Shown here piece by piece: positions 24,378 through 32,579 of a stretch of 32,851 nt of DNA (its first letter is position 1; each line of letters begins with the position of its first letter). A program made the translations under genes and the position numbers. A model generated the notes under the pieces. That model ran no database searches, had not been told where the DNA came from, and was given only the letters and a program-made list of their open reading frames with translations. The DNA is from Paenibacillus alginolyticus DSM 5050 = NBRC 15375 (GTDB taxonomy: Bacteria > Bacillota > Bacilli > Paenibacillales > NBRC-103111). The DNA lies in NCBI RefSeq assembly GCF_000422905.1, contig NZ_AUGY01000090.1, forward strand, positions 1 through 32,851, in the 5' to 3' direction.

Positions 24378-25866
24378 TATTCAGCCTGCCCAGTTGGAAT
24401 GGGCGCAAGATTGGTTGAAAGAGGTGAAATCCCTCTATATCGGCGGGGAATGGGTGGAAGGCGGAGGTTCGCTGTTAAGCTCCATCAATCCTGCAAATGG
24501 GCAGGAGCTGGGGAAGTTTCGCGGAGCGAATGAAGAAAATGTGAATCAGGCGGTTGCCGCTGCTCACGGAGCTTTTGAAGCGGGCGAATGGAAGACGATG
24601 TCCCGCAGAGAACGGGGACGCACGATGTGGAAAATCGCAGCATGTATCCGAGAACATCATGCGGAATTGGCGACACTAGAGTCGCTGGATAATGGAAAGC
24701 TGTACAAAGAAGCTTATTTGGATGACGTGACAGAAGCTGCTGAGCTATTTGAATACTATGGTGGCTGGGTAGATAAATTTTACGGTGAGGTGAGCCCGGT
24801 TGAAGGCAATTTCACCAGTTTTACCACTAAAGATCCTATCGGTGTGTGCGGTCAAATCGTTCCTTGGAACTTCCCGATCGTGATGGGCGTATGGAAGCTC
24901 GCGCCAGCACTTGCCATGGGGAATACGATCGTTTTCAAGCCATCGAGCGCAACAAGCTATTCGATCATTCGTTTATTTGAAATCATTCATGATTCAGGTC
25001 TGCTTCCCAAGGGTACGATCAATCTGATCCTTGGTGAAGGCCGAATCGGTTCTTATATTACCCGCCACATGGGCGTGGACAAAGTTTCATTCACAGGCAG
25101 CACAGGCGTTGGCAAACAGCTCGTTCATGATTCTGCGGATTCGAATTTAAAGCCTGTAACGCTGGAGCTTGGCGGGAAGTCGCCTAACATTATTTTCGCT
25201 GATGCACCAAATATGGATGCGGCTATCGAACGCTCATTCTACGGATTGTTTACGCATAAAGGGGAGAAATGCTCAGCGCCAACGAGGCTGTTCGTAGAAC
25301 GTCCAGTCTATGAAAGAGTCGTTGGAAGGCTTGCAGAGTATGCTGACGCCTATAAACTGGGTGATCCATTTAACGTAAACTCGGATCAGGGTCCGCAGGT
25401 TTCCAGAGCACATATGGAAAGTATTCTTGGTTATATTCAAAAAGGCGTGCAGCAAGGCGCTCGCATTGCAGCAGGCGGATATCGTGACACCGAAGGCAAT
25501 AATGAACAAGGTTATTATGTTAGACCTACGATCTTGGCTGACGTAACGAATGATATGATCGTGGCTCAAGAGGAGATTTTTGGACCCGTTCTCGTCGTTA
25601 TTCCTTTTGATACGGAAGAGGAAGCGGTTCGATTGGCGAATGACTCCATTTACGGATTGGCCGCAGGTCTATGGACGAATGATGTGGCTAGGGCTCATCG
25701 AGTAGCCAATAAGCTGGATGCCGGTCAAGTATTCGTTAATCGGTATGGCTGCTACGACTATGCGAGCCCATTCGGCGGCTTTAAGCAAAGCGGATGGGGC
25801 AAGGAGTACGCCATTCATTCTTTGAGTTCCTACACCAAAACAAAAGCAATTTGGATTGCCCATTAA
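24370..25866 (+). CDS. aldehyde dehydrogenase, betaine-aldehyde dehydrogenase-like
   Basis: The 498-residue ALDH starts at the ATG with AAGGAG eight bases upstream. It has Glu266 in LELGGKSPN, Cys301 in GEKCSAPTR, IVPWNFP near residue 165, and EEIFGPVLVV near 400. This is the broad betaine-aldehyde/ALDH2-type class that includes GbsA. It differs clearly from the GabD-type enzyme four genes earlier, so two different aldehydes, or two steps, are expected in the pathway. With the iron alcohol dehydrogenase downstream it recalls the GbsA-GbsB choline oxidation pair of Bacillus, though the extra enzymes here point to catabolism. Confidence 0.9.
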   Translation: MSNIQPAQLEWAQDWLKEVKSLYIGGEWVEGGGSLLSSINPANGQELGKFRGANEENVNQAVAAAHGAFEAGEWKTMSRRERGRTMWKIAACIREHHAELATLESLDNGKLYKEAYLDDVTEAAELFEYYGGWVDKFYGEVSPVEGNFTSFTTKDPIGVCGQIVPWNFPIVMGVWKLAPALAMGNTIVFKPSSATSYSIIRLFEIIHDSGLLPKGTINLILGEGRIGSYITRHMGVDKVSFTGSTGVGKQLVHDSADSNLKPVTLELGGKSPNIIFADAPNMDAAIERSFYGLFTHKGEKCSAPTRLFVERPVYERVVGRLAEYADAYKLGDPFNVNSDQGPQVSRAHMESILGYIQKGVQQGARIAAGGYRDTEGNNEQGYYVRPTILADVTNDMIVAQEEIFGPVLVVIPFDTEEEAVRLANDSIYGLAAGLWTNDVARAHRVANKLDAGQVFVNRYGCYDYASPFGGFKQSGWGKEYAIHSLSSYTKTKAIWIAH

Positions 25867-25887
25867 ACGAGAGAGGGGATAAACAGA

Positions 25888-27012
25888 ATGAAAATGAAAG
25901 CAGCTGTGATGACGGAAATTGGAAAACCTCTTACGATTACAGAAGTAGAGCTTGCAGAGCCTGGGGCGAATGAAGTACTGGTTAAAATTGAAGCAACCGG
26001 CGTCTGTCACAGCGACTTCAATGCGCTTTTCGACGATACAACACCGATCCCTACTATTTTGGGCCATGAAGGAGCGGGCATTGTAGTGGAAGTAGGGCCG
26101 AACGTGAGGACGGTCAAGCCGGGAGACAGGGTGGCTTTAAGCTGGGTTCCGTTTTGCGGTACTTGTGAATTTTGCCAGACCGGTAAGGTGAACTTGTGCG
26201 AATCTGCCTTTGGGCCGATGTTTACAGGGACACTTCTGGATGGAACGACGCGTCTGAGCATGAATGGCCATAAGGTGTATCATAATTCACTTTTATCTAC
26301 GTTTGCTGAGTATACGGTTGTACCGGAAATGAGCTGCGTGAAAATGCCTGATGACATGCCTTTCGCGCAAGCATCCTTGATCGGGTGTGGGGTGGCTACC
26401 GGGTATGGAGCTGCTGTCCGAGCGGCGGAAGTAACGCCTGGCTCGACAGTTGCCGTATTCGGCATCGGAGGCGTAGGCGTTAATGCCATTCAAGGAGCCC
26501 GCATCGCGGGTGCTTCCAAAATCATCGCCTGTGACTTAAAGGCGCAGAATCTCGAAATTGCGAAGAAATTTGGTGCTACCCATACCGTAAACGTCGGTGA
26601 AGTTAACGCTTCCGAGGCACTCAAGGAACTAACGGGGGGCTTTGGCGTCCATTACGCGATTGACTGTTCGGGGAATACGAATGCCGCATCATCGGCGTGG
26701 CAAGGTACTCGCAAAGGCGGAACAACGGTCGTCATTGGTGCGTTTAATCCGAAAAAGGAATTGGCACTTCCCGCAGGCGGGTTTCATAGAGTCGGTAAAA
26801 TACTTAAAGGCAGCTTCTACGGTGATGTTCATCCATTCCGTGATTTCCCAATCATTGCCCAATTGTATTTGGACGGTAAACTTGAATTGGATGAATTGGT
26901 GCTTTCCCGCATTCATTTGCAAGAGATTAACCAAGCGTTTGACAGTTTTCATGATCACTCTTGTGTCAATGTAGGGCGGACTATCATTGAGTTTGGGGGG
27001 AACAACCAATGA
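25888..27012 (+). CDS. zinc-dependent alcohol dehydrogenase (class III-like)
   Basis: The 374-residue medium-chain dehydrogenase has the catalytic zinc site Cys40 and His60-Glu61 (GHEGAG). The structural zinc cysteines are Cys90, 93, 96 and 104 (CGTCEFCQTGKVNLC). The NAD-binding motif is FGIGGVGVNAIQGA near residue 190, and an acidic residue after the second strand (ACDLK) favours NAD. It should oxidise a primary alcohol or act on an adduct, as in formaldehyde detoxification. If N-methyl groups are released by this pathway, a formaldehyde role is possible but unproven. It overlaps the iron dehydrogenase gene by four bases. Confidence 0.9.
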   Translation: MKMKAAVMTEIGKPLTITEVELAEPGANEVLVKIEATGVCHSDFNALFDDTTPIPTILGHEGAGIVVEVGPNVRTVKPGDRVALSWVPFCGTCEFCQTGKVNLCESAFGPMFTGTLLDGTTRLSMNGHKVYHNSLLSTFAEYTVVPEMSCVKMPDDMPFAQASLIGCGVATGYGAAVRAAEVTPGSTVAVFGIGGVGVNAIQGARIAGASKIIACDLKAQNLEIAKKFGATHTVNVGEVNASEALKELTGGFGVHYAIDCSGNTNAASSAWQGTRKGGTTVVIGAFNPKKELALPAGGFHRVGKILKGSFYGDVHPFRDFPIIAQLYLDGKLELDELVLSRIHLQEINQAFDSFHDHSCVNVGRTIIEFGGNNQ

Positions 27013-28178
27013 ATGGATTTGAATTTCAAGCGAAGACGAAAGTAGCGTTTGGCATTGGCCGTTCCAATCAAATTGCAGATGATGTTAAGGCTCTGTCTCG
27101 AACATATAAAGTGGTGTTGGTCACGGATCCTGGACTCGTTCAACTGGGGGTGCCGGAACCGATTCTTCGGGCTCTGCATGATGGCGGAATAGAAGCCCAC
27201 TTGTTTAGCGATGTGCAGAGTGATCCGTCCAGCACATCAATCGATCAAGCAGCTGCAATGATCAGAGAGTCCGGAGCCGATTGTGTTATCGGATTAGGCG
27301 GCGGTTCTGCGATGGATGTGGCGAAGATGGCTGCTCTAGTTGCAGGGGATGTTCATCCAGCTGAACATTATGCGTTGATGGCCCATTCCTTCCAGCCGAA
27401 GCAGGTCAAATCCATCATGATCCCGACAACTTCCGGCACCGGTGCAGAAGTGACCAGTACGGTCGTGTTCTCGACAACGGAGAAACGCAAAGTTTGGGGC
27501 TGGGATGCGGACATGGGCCCGGACCTAGCCGTGCTTGATCCGACACTGACCGCCCTGCTGCCGCCGCATCTAACGGCGGCAACCGGACTTGACGCGATTG
27601 TGCACGCCATCGAAGCCGTTGCAGGGAAGCGCAGCAATGCGATGATCCGTGCACTCGGTCTTGAAGCGATACGTTTACTGGGTCAATCGCTGCTTATTGC
27701 CGTTAAGGAGCCAGTCAACCTGCAGGCGCGAGGTGATCTTAGCCTTGGCGCCATGCTCGCCGGTATGGCGATTGAGCAGGGCGGCACGGGGATCGCCCAC
27801 TGCATCGGCCATGCGCTCGGAACGCTTGGCCGTGTCCATCACGGGCGCGCTGTAGCCATAGCGCTGTATGATACGTATGATTGGAACATAGAAGCGAATG
27901 TTCCGGCTCATGCCGATATTGCGCGTGCGCTTGGCGTCATCGATCAGGGGCAGGACGACTTGGCCTTGGCTGGGGCAGGCGCAGCCCGGTTCCGCCAGCT
28001 GGTTGAAGCAAGCGGTCTACAGCTATCGCTTGCTGGCGAAGGATTGAGCGCAGCGGATGCAGATAGATTTGCTGAAATCATGCAAGCGGAGGAAAATGCG
28101 CCTATGCGCAATAACAATTGCCGTGCTTCTTCCGCCAGCGAGCTCCAGCAGTTTGCTCACCATATTTTATCTCGATGA
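27009..28178 (+). CDS. iron-containing alcohol dehydrogenase (group III)
   Basis: This 389-residue enzyme has the nucleotide motif GLGGGSAMDVAK near residue 97 and metal ligands Asp195, His199, His264 and His278, spaced as in FucO, so it should be active. Relatives oxidise 4-hydroxybutyrate, choline (GbsB), propanediol and other alcohols; the substrate is open. The middle of the gene (27540-27860) is noticeably richer in G+C than its neighbours, which hints at separate ancestry. It is coupled on both sides by four-base overlaps. Confidence 0.9.
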   Translation: MNGFEFQAKTKVAFGIGRSNQIADDVKALSRTYKVVLVTDPGLVQLGVPEPILRALHDGGIEAHLFSDVQSDPSSTSIDQAAAMIRESGADCVIGLGGGSAMDVAKMAALVAGDVHPAEHYALMAHSFQPKQVKSIMIPTTSGTGAEVTSTVVFSTTEKRKVWGWDADMGPDLAVLDPTLTALLPPHLTAATGLDAIVHAIEAVAGKRSNAMIRALGLEAIRLLGQSLLIAVKEPVNLQARGDLSLGAMLAGMAIEQGGTGIAHCIGHALGTLGRVHHGRAVAIALYDTYDWNIEANVPAHADIARALGVIDQGQDDLALAGAGAARFRQLVEASGLQLSLAGEGLSAADADRFAEIMQAEENAPMRNNNCRASSASELQQFAHHILSR

Positions 28179-28720
28179 CTACACTTCTGATTATCCTTGG
28201 TCTTCAGGTTACTTATGTTACTATGCTGACAACTCGTTTTATCTTGATGGTCAAAGGGTTTCGTTACATTGCGGCTTTGATGAGCGCTTTTGAAATCGGA
28301 ATTTATGTCATTGGCTTCAAAATAGTGCTGGATCATCTGAACGAACCCATTAATTTGATTGTATATTGCTTAAGCTATGGGCTGGGCATTCTCTTAGGTA
28401 CTAAAATTGAAGAGCGCTTGGCGCTCGGATTCGTAACCGTCCAAGCGGTAACAAGTGATGAATACGGCCATTTAGCCGGGGAATTGAGAGCTAAAGGATA
28501 CGGGGTTACCGTATGGCAGGGTGAAGGGAAGGAAGGAGCAAGATGGATCATCTCCATCGTCATTCATCGCAAAGAGCAGCAGCTGCTGTATCAAGCGATC
28601 TTGGCTATAGATCCGCAGGCTTTCGTTGTGTCGTATGAGCCGAATTTGTTTCATGGTGGTTTTTTGATCAAAAAATCCATGTGGAACCGACGGCCACAGG
28701 TTGAATTAAAAAGGGAATAA
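28175..28720 (+). CDS. UPF0316-type membrane protein (DUF5698 + DUF2179)
   Basis: The 181-residue protein starts at the ATG overlapping the previous stop (ATGA); a longer open frame from 28118 runs inside the dehydrogenase gene and is rejected. It has three N-terminal membrane helices (about 3-23, 30-52, 58-75), with a cluster GLGILLGTKIEERLALGFVTVQ cut here to the core GTKIEERLA. A soluble C-terminal DUF2179 domain (about 85-165) follows. YebE-type proteins of this family have no settled function. Its tight coupling to a catabolic operon is unexpected. It ends the operon, with a hairpin ten bases later. Confidence 0.82.
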   Translation: MTTLLIILGLQVTYVTMLTTRFILMVKGFRYIAALMSAFEIGIYVIGFKIVLDHLNEPINLIVYCLSYGLGILLGTKIEERLALGFVTVQAVTSDEYGHLAGELRAKGYGVTVWQGEGKEGARWIISIVIHRKEQQLLYQAILAIDPQAFVVSYEPNLFHGGFLIKKSMWNRRPQVELKRE

Positions 28721-28730
28721 AAGTGTAAAT

Positions 28731-28757
28731 GCCGGTGTTCCTCGTAGGAACATCGGC
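28731..28757 (+). terminator. hairpin between the catabolic operon and rpoN
   Basis: GCCGGTGTTCCT, loop CGT, AGGAACATCGGC forms a 12-bp stem with one G-U pair. The tail TGTTCCCGTATTT is only moderately T-rich, so it is a weak terminator or attenuator that could let some operon transcription reach rpoN. Confidence 0.55.
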
Positions 28758-28783
28758 TGTTCCCGTATTTGAATAGGCGTAAT

Positions 28784-28798
28784 CCGAATCGGATTTTA
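28784..28798. promoter_or_regulatory. short perfect dyad ahead of rpoN
   Basis: AATCCGA-A-TCGGATT is a perfect 7-1-7 palindrome 20 bases before the rpoN ATG, followed by TTT. It could be an operator or a small hairpin near the ribosome site. No regulator can be named, and no convincing -35/-10 pair was found next to it. Confidence 0.35.
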
Positions 28799-28817
28799 AA
28801 TGGTTGGGGGATGACAA

Positions 28818-30113
28818 ATGTACAATAATCTTACAACCGCTGTGACCCAAAATGTTCAATTAAATGTAACACCAGAGCTCAAACAGTCTCTCTTTATCCT
28901 GCAAATATCTGCGGAAGAGCTAGCCGACTTTCTGCAAATGAAAGCGGTGGATAATCCGTTGCTCGATATCGTATGGCCTTCCTTGCGTTTTGGACGATCG
29001 AATCTGACGGGGATGGATCCTAAAGATCGTCTGTTAAACAATATTAGTTTACCTACGGATACCATCGAATCGATGCTATTGGCACAGCTTAGGCTAAAGA
29101 ATATTTCGAAGAGCGCCTATGCTACAGCTTCGTATTTGGCTGGGAATATCAGTGAAACCGGATACTTGGAAGTTTCTGTTGGCTTGGTTGCTGAGACGCT
29201 GGGTAGAAGCGAGGAAGAAGTCAAAGAGGCGCTTGCTTATCTGCAAGCCTTGGAACCGGCAGGTATAGCTGCCCGAGATCTTAGGGAATGCTTGCTGCTG
29301 CAAATCGAGCGTGATGCCAAAAGGGATCCATGGGCAGAGACGATCGTCCAGAATCATTTGCAAGAGTTGGCCGGTGGTAAATGGAAGCAACTAGCCGAAA
29401 AGTTGAAGCTCAGCATAGAGACAATTCGGACAACACTGGATTACATTCGTTCGCTCAATCCTCGTCCAGGGATGGTCTATGGTGAGCAGACGCCAAATTA
29501 TTGGCTTCCAGATGCCGTCATTCTTAAGAATCAAGGTGAATACGAATTGTTCATGACAGATGCTTATCTTCCGAAAGTTGCCTATAACAGGGAGTACCGC
29601 ACTTATTTATCAGGAAATATGACCAGTGATGGATTGCAGTACTTGCGGGAACAGTCCCAGGATGCAGAACAGCTGCTTAGAAGCTTGGAGCAGAGAAAAA
29701 CAACGTTGAGGCGTGTGATTGAAAACATAATCAAAGAGCAAAAAGCTTTTTTGGATCATGGGGTATCGCATTTAAAACCGATGAAATTGAAAACAATTGC
29801 AGATCATCTCAGCCTTCATGAATCGACGATCAGCCGTGCCGTGCAAAATAAATGCATTCAGACACCGCAAGGCTGGTACGAATTAAAGTTTTTTTTCCCA
29901 TCCGGCGTATCGACAGCAGAGGGAGAGGATGCATCTGCTGAAAGTATTAAATCGGAAATCAAACACCTTGTTCATCAAGAGGATAAAAAGCATCCATTAT
30001 CCGATCAGCAAATAACGGATCTATTAGTTAAGATAGGTATTCAACTCTCGCGTCGCACGGTGATGAAGTACCGCGAGGAGATGAAGATTCTATCATCGAG
30101 GCTGCGTTCTTAG
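28818..30113 (+). CDS. rpoN: RNA polymerase sigma-54 factor
   Basis: The 431-residue protein has all RpoN regions. Region I is Gln/Leu-rich (LTPELKQSLFILQISAEELADFL style, residues 15-45) and contacts activators. The core-binding domain spans about 75-250. The helix-turn-helix (about 320-345) contains LHESTISRAVQNK and reads the -12 element. The RpoN box is SRRTVMKYRE (about 410-420), close to the canonical ARRTVAKYRE, and reads -24. In Bacilli the gene is also called sigL. GGGGG lies seven bases before the ATG. It follows directly on the sigma-54-dependent operon in the same direction, so read-through could raise its own level. Confidence 0.96.
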   Translation: MYNNLTTAVTQNVQLNVTPELKQSLFILQISAEELADFLQMKAVDNPLLDIVWPSLRFGRSNLTGMDPKDRLLNNISLPTDTIESMLLAQLRLKNISKSAYATASYLAGNISETGYLEVSVGLVAETLGRSEEEVKEALAYLQALEPAGIAARDLRECLLLQIERDAKRDPWAETIVQNHLQELAGGKWKQLAEKLKLSIETIRTTLDYIRSLNPRPGMVYGEQTPNYWLPDAVILKNQGEYELFMTDAYLPKVAYNREYRTYLSGNMTSDGLQYLREQSQDAEQLLRSLEQRKTTLRRVIENIIKEQKAFLDHGVSHLKPMKLKTIADHLSLHESTISRAVQNKCIQTPQGWYELKFFFPSGVSTAEGEDASAESIKSEIKHLVHQEDKKHPLSDQQITDLLVKIGIQLSRRTVMKYREEMKILSSRLRS

Positions 30114-30148
30114 TTTCTTACATAATCAGTACAAACATTCGCCTATGG

Positions 30149-30157
30149 TGCTATACT
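30149..30157 (+). promoter_or_regulatory. extended -10 promoter of a possible short RNA
   Basis: TGCTATACT has a good -10 box with the TG extension. A GGAAGGA site and a five-codon frame (GTG at 30191 to TGA) follow, then the strong terminator at 30212-30249, giving a predicted RNA of about 85 bases. It could simply serve as the rpoN terminator region. Expression is unproven. Confidence 0.35.
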
Positions 30158-30211
30158 GAAAAGTGCGAAAAAGATCGGAAGGAAATCGAAGTGGATACAT
30201 CATTTTGATAA

Positions 30212-30249
30212 AGTCTGTTTGGGCGTAATCGCTCAAACAGGCTTTTTTT
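30212..30249 (+). terminator. rho-independent terminator after rpoN
   Basis: CTGTTTGGGCG, loop TAAT, CGCTCAAACAG, GC, TTTTTTT: an 11-bp stem with one G-U pair and a clear T-tract, 100 bases after the rpoN stop. It separates rpoN from the following defence-like genes. Confidence 0.9.
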
Positions 30250-30302
30250 ATTGGATGGAACGACTTCCCAATAGCCTACCAATCCTTCAATCATTGAAAT
30301 TT

Positions 30303-30311
30303 TGATATAAT
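30303..30311 (+). promoter_or_regulatory. extended -10 promoter of the condensin-like operon
   Basis: TGATATAAT combines a perfect TATAAT (30306-30311) with the TG extension; the -35 region is poor. It stands about 85 bases before the ATG at 30395. Confidence 0.6.
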
Positions 30312-30394
30312 AGGCATATATTCTCAAACAGGAGCAACTTCCCACAAGAAATATTACCTACACACGAGCTTTGTACGATTTGGAGGCACACAGC

Positions 30395-31921
30395 ATGGAT
30401 TACGTAGAAATTGGTCAGGTTGTTTCCGGGTTTCGGGAACGTATGACCAAGCTGGCACTTTTTGATCCTCTCTATGAGCTTCAGTGAAAGCGCCAAACTG
30501 ATCGGCAAAATAAACCGATAGATTTCATGGAGCTTGGGCTGTTGACGCTGCTTTACTTTTTTGAGCAGAAGTTGATGCGCAATAACAAGGCGGGTGTCAA
30601 AGACTTAGCCGAGTTTCTGTTGAAAGTGACGGGGATTTTCGTCGATTTGGATGAAGCCGGATTTGAGGATCTGGCGAGGCAGATCACGCAAGTTTTTCGC
30701 CCAACGACAGGGAAGAAACGGGATTTTACGTTTATGAATTGGGAATCCGGTCAGACGGAGCATATTTATATATCGATTCTGAAAGCGAACGCCTTCGACT
30801 TAAAAACGAATACGCAATATTACACGCTCGACGAAGATGGGTTGGAGCTTATTTTTGCGACCAAGGAATTTTATACCGAATTTCAATTATCGATTCATCA
30901 GCTGGTACTGCGCAAGCAATTGGAAAAGGGTGAGTTCGAAGGAGCACTGCGGCAAATTAATGAGATGCGGATCGACGTGGAAGCTTTGCAGGAGCGGATG
31001 GTCAAGCTGGAGCATGAGTTGAAAAGAAATATCGTGTCGGAAGAAACGTTCGGACGATATAAAGGTTTGCTGGAAGATATCTATTTGCGTTTGCAGATGG
31101 AAAATGAAGAGTTTGAAGAACTGCGGCAATTTGTGAAGGAAACCAAGGATCGCGTTCAGGCACAAACGGTCAGACAAGCGGATCAACGGCCTTATGAGTT
31201 AATTTTACGAATATCCAATGAGCTGGAGAAGGTACATGGCGAGCATTCTGTTCTTTTTCACCAGAGTATGGTGTTGAAGTCACAAGCACTCAGCGCAGCG
31301 CAAGAATCCTTATACTATACCGGGTTGGACTCTTTTAACTTTGATCAGGATATTGCTTCTCTTATTTTTAGTACGCCATTGCCTTTGGAAATGATGAAAG
31401 GTGTGCTGGCCCCGTTCTTGCCGATTCAAGAGACGAAGATGTGGTCGCTTTTGACGGTGTGGGCCGAACAAAATATGCTGGAAGACGGCAGCGGACAAGA
31501 GCGGGATGACAAGTTTCTGGAAATTGGCGGAGACAGTGACGAATACCGGTACCAGACGATGCAGAAAAAGCTGTATATGCTTCTTATGGAGCTGTTGCTG
31601 CAAAGGATGGAAGAGCAGGGTCAAGTCGAGTTGCAACCGTTTATTCAGTGGTTCGGAGAGAGCGAACATGCAAGATTGCTGGGCGAAAGAGCTTTCTATG
31701 ATTTTTGGATTTATTTGCATCAAAGAAGTCCGATTCGGGCGGATGATAGGGATAAGCAGCAGAATGAAGAGCCGGGGACGTTGCTGGAAGACATGTATAT
31801 GCTTCTTGGCAGCCGCTGTCTGGTTATCATGGAGCAAAAGGATATTATGAAGGTAAACGACAGGTTTAGCATACAGAATATGTTGATTTCGTGGGGAGAA
31901 CAGGATGACAATTGGACTTGA
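30395..31921 (+). pseudogene. kleisin-like (JetA/MksF-type) condensin subunit, interrupted by in-frame TGA
   Basis: A good start exists at 30395, with GGAGG eight bases before the ATG, but codon 31 is TGA (30485-30487). The same frame then runs open to 31921, and the next ATG (30527) has no ribosome site. Read through, the protein would be 508 residues. An N-terminal winged-helix-like part spans about 40-165. Then come coiled coils (about 170-265: RKQLEKGEFEGALRQINEMR, later EEFEELRQFVKETKDRVQ), and a C-terminal helical domain. This plan, the length and the 204-residue partner fit JetA/MukF-type kleisins of Wadjet or Mks systems, which with an SMC protein and a nuclease (JetD) remove plasmid DNA. 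Assignment is by layout, not by a sure motif. The gene is probably inactive unless the stop is suppressed. Confidence 0.6.
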
Positions 31922-32519
31922 AAATGGGACTGTAATGAGAGCTTTTCGCATTTATACCTTGCTCGCTCGCGATAATGCGGTGGGCAAAGAATGGCTCCAA
32001 GAGTATATGGCGGACGATGTGGTACGCGGGCTTGTAGATCAATTCGCACGGGAAGTCGATTGCGTAACGATCATTGCCGGCGAACAGTTGTATATGATAC
32101 CAGAGACAAGGCTATCGCCTTTTCATATGAACAATGAAGTGATTAAACGCACCTATCTGCGGGCGAATGCCGTGAATGCAGATCTTTATCTGATGTATGT
32201 CAGCATTATTGTGTTGATTGGGGCCTTTTATGACAGCTACCAAACGATGGAGCCCACGAGAAGTTTCATCGGGATTGAAGAGTGGACTGCGCTTGTGAAT
32301 GAGCGAATTGCGCTATTGAAGACGCATCCTGAAGCTGAATTAAGAGAGATGGAGCAGGAGTTTTCCTATAATTGGACGGCCTTGATTGAAAAATGGAGTG
32401 CGATGGACGATATCAAGGAAACGGCTGCGAGGCAAAGCGGGAATACGATTAGCCGGGTTAGCTTTATGGATTCTGTCCGCAAGTTCCTAGTAGCACAAGA
32501 GCTATATAAGTTGAACTAA
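31905..32519 (+). CDS. JetB/MksE-like partner protein (DUF6063-like)
   Basis: This 204-residue protein overlaps the preceding gene by 17 bases, with GGGGAG six bases ahead of the ATG. It has an N-terminal helical part (RAFRIYTLLARDNAVGKEWLQ cut to core FRIYTLLARD), a winged-helix-like middle with LYMIPETRLSPFHMNNE, hydrophobic LMYVSIIVLIGAFYDSY around residue 100, and a C-terminus ending in RVSFMDSVRKFLVAQELY. It resembles what I recall as DUF6063, found beside kleisin-like genes in Firmicutes, and would be the KITE-type (MukE/JetB) subunit. The expected SMC (JetC) and toprim (JetD) genes do not follow within the window; an IS630-type gene does. Confidence 0.6.
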   Translation: MTIGLENGTVMRAFRIYTLLARDNAVGKEWLQEYMADDVVRGLVDQFAREVDCVTIIAGEQLYMIPETRLSPFHMNNEVIKRTYLRANAVNADLYLMYVSIIVLIGAFYDSYQTMEPTRSFIGIEEWTALVNERIALLKTHPEAELREMEQEFSYNWTALIEKWSAMDDIKETAARQSGNTISRVSFMDSVRKFLVAQELYKLN

Positions 32520-32579
32520 AGGAATTCATTCCCATGCCGTTGAAATAAAGATACAAAATCTAAAAACGACGGTGGACAT

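Noticed and set aside
27559..27581. TGCCGCCG/CGGCGGCA hairpin
   Set aside because: It lies within the iron dehydrogenase coding sequence in a G+C-rich stretch, with no T-tract; codon content explains it.
31310..31951. 213-codon minus-strand frame opposite the kleisin-like gene
   Set aside because: It is antisense, overlaps two plus-strand genes, and has low-complexity Gln/Leu content typical of shadows.
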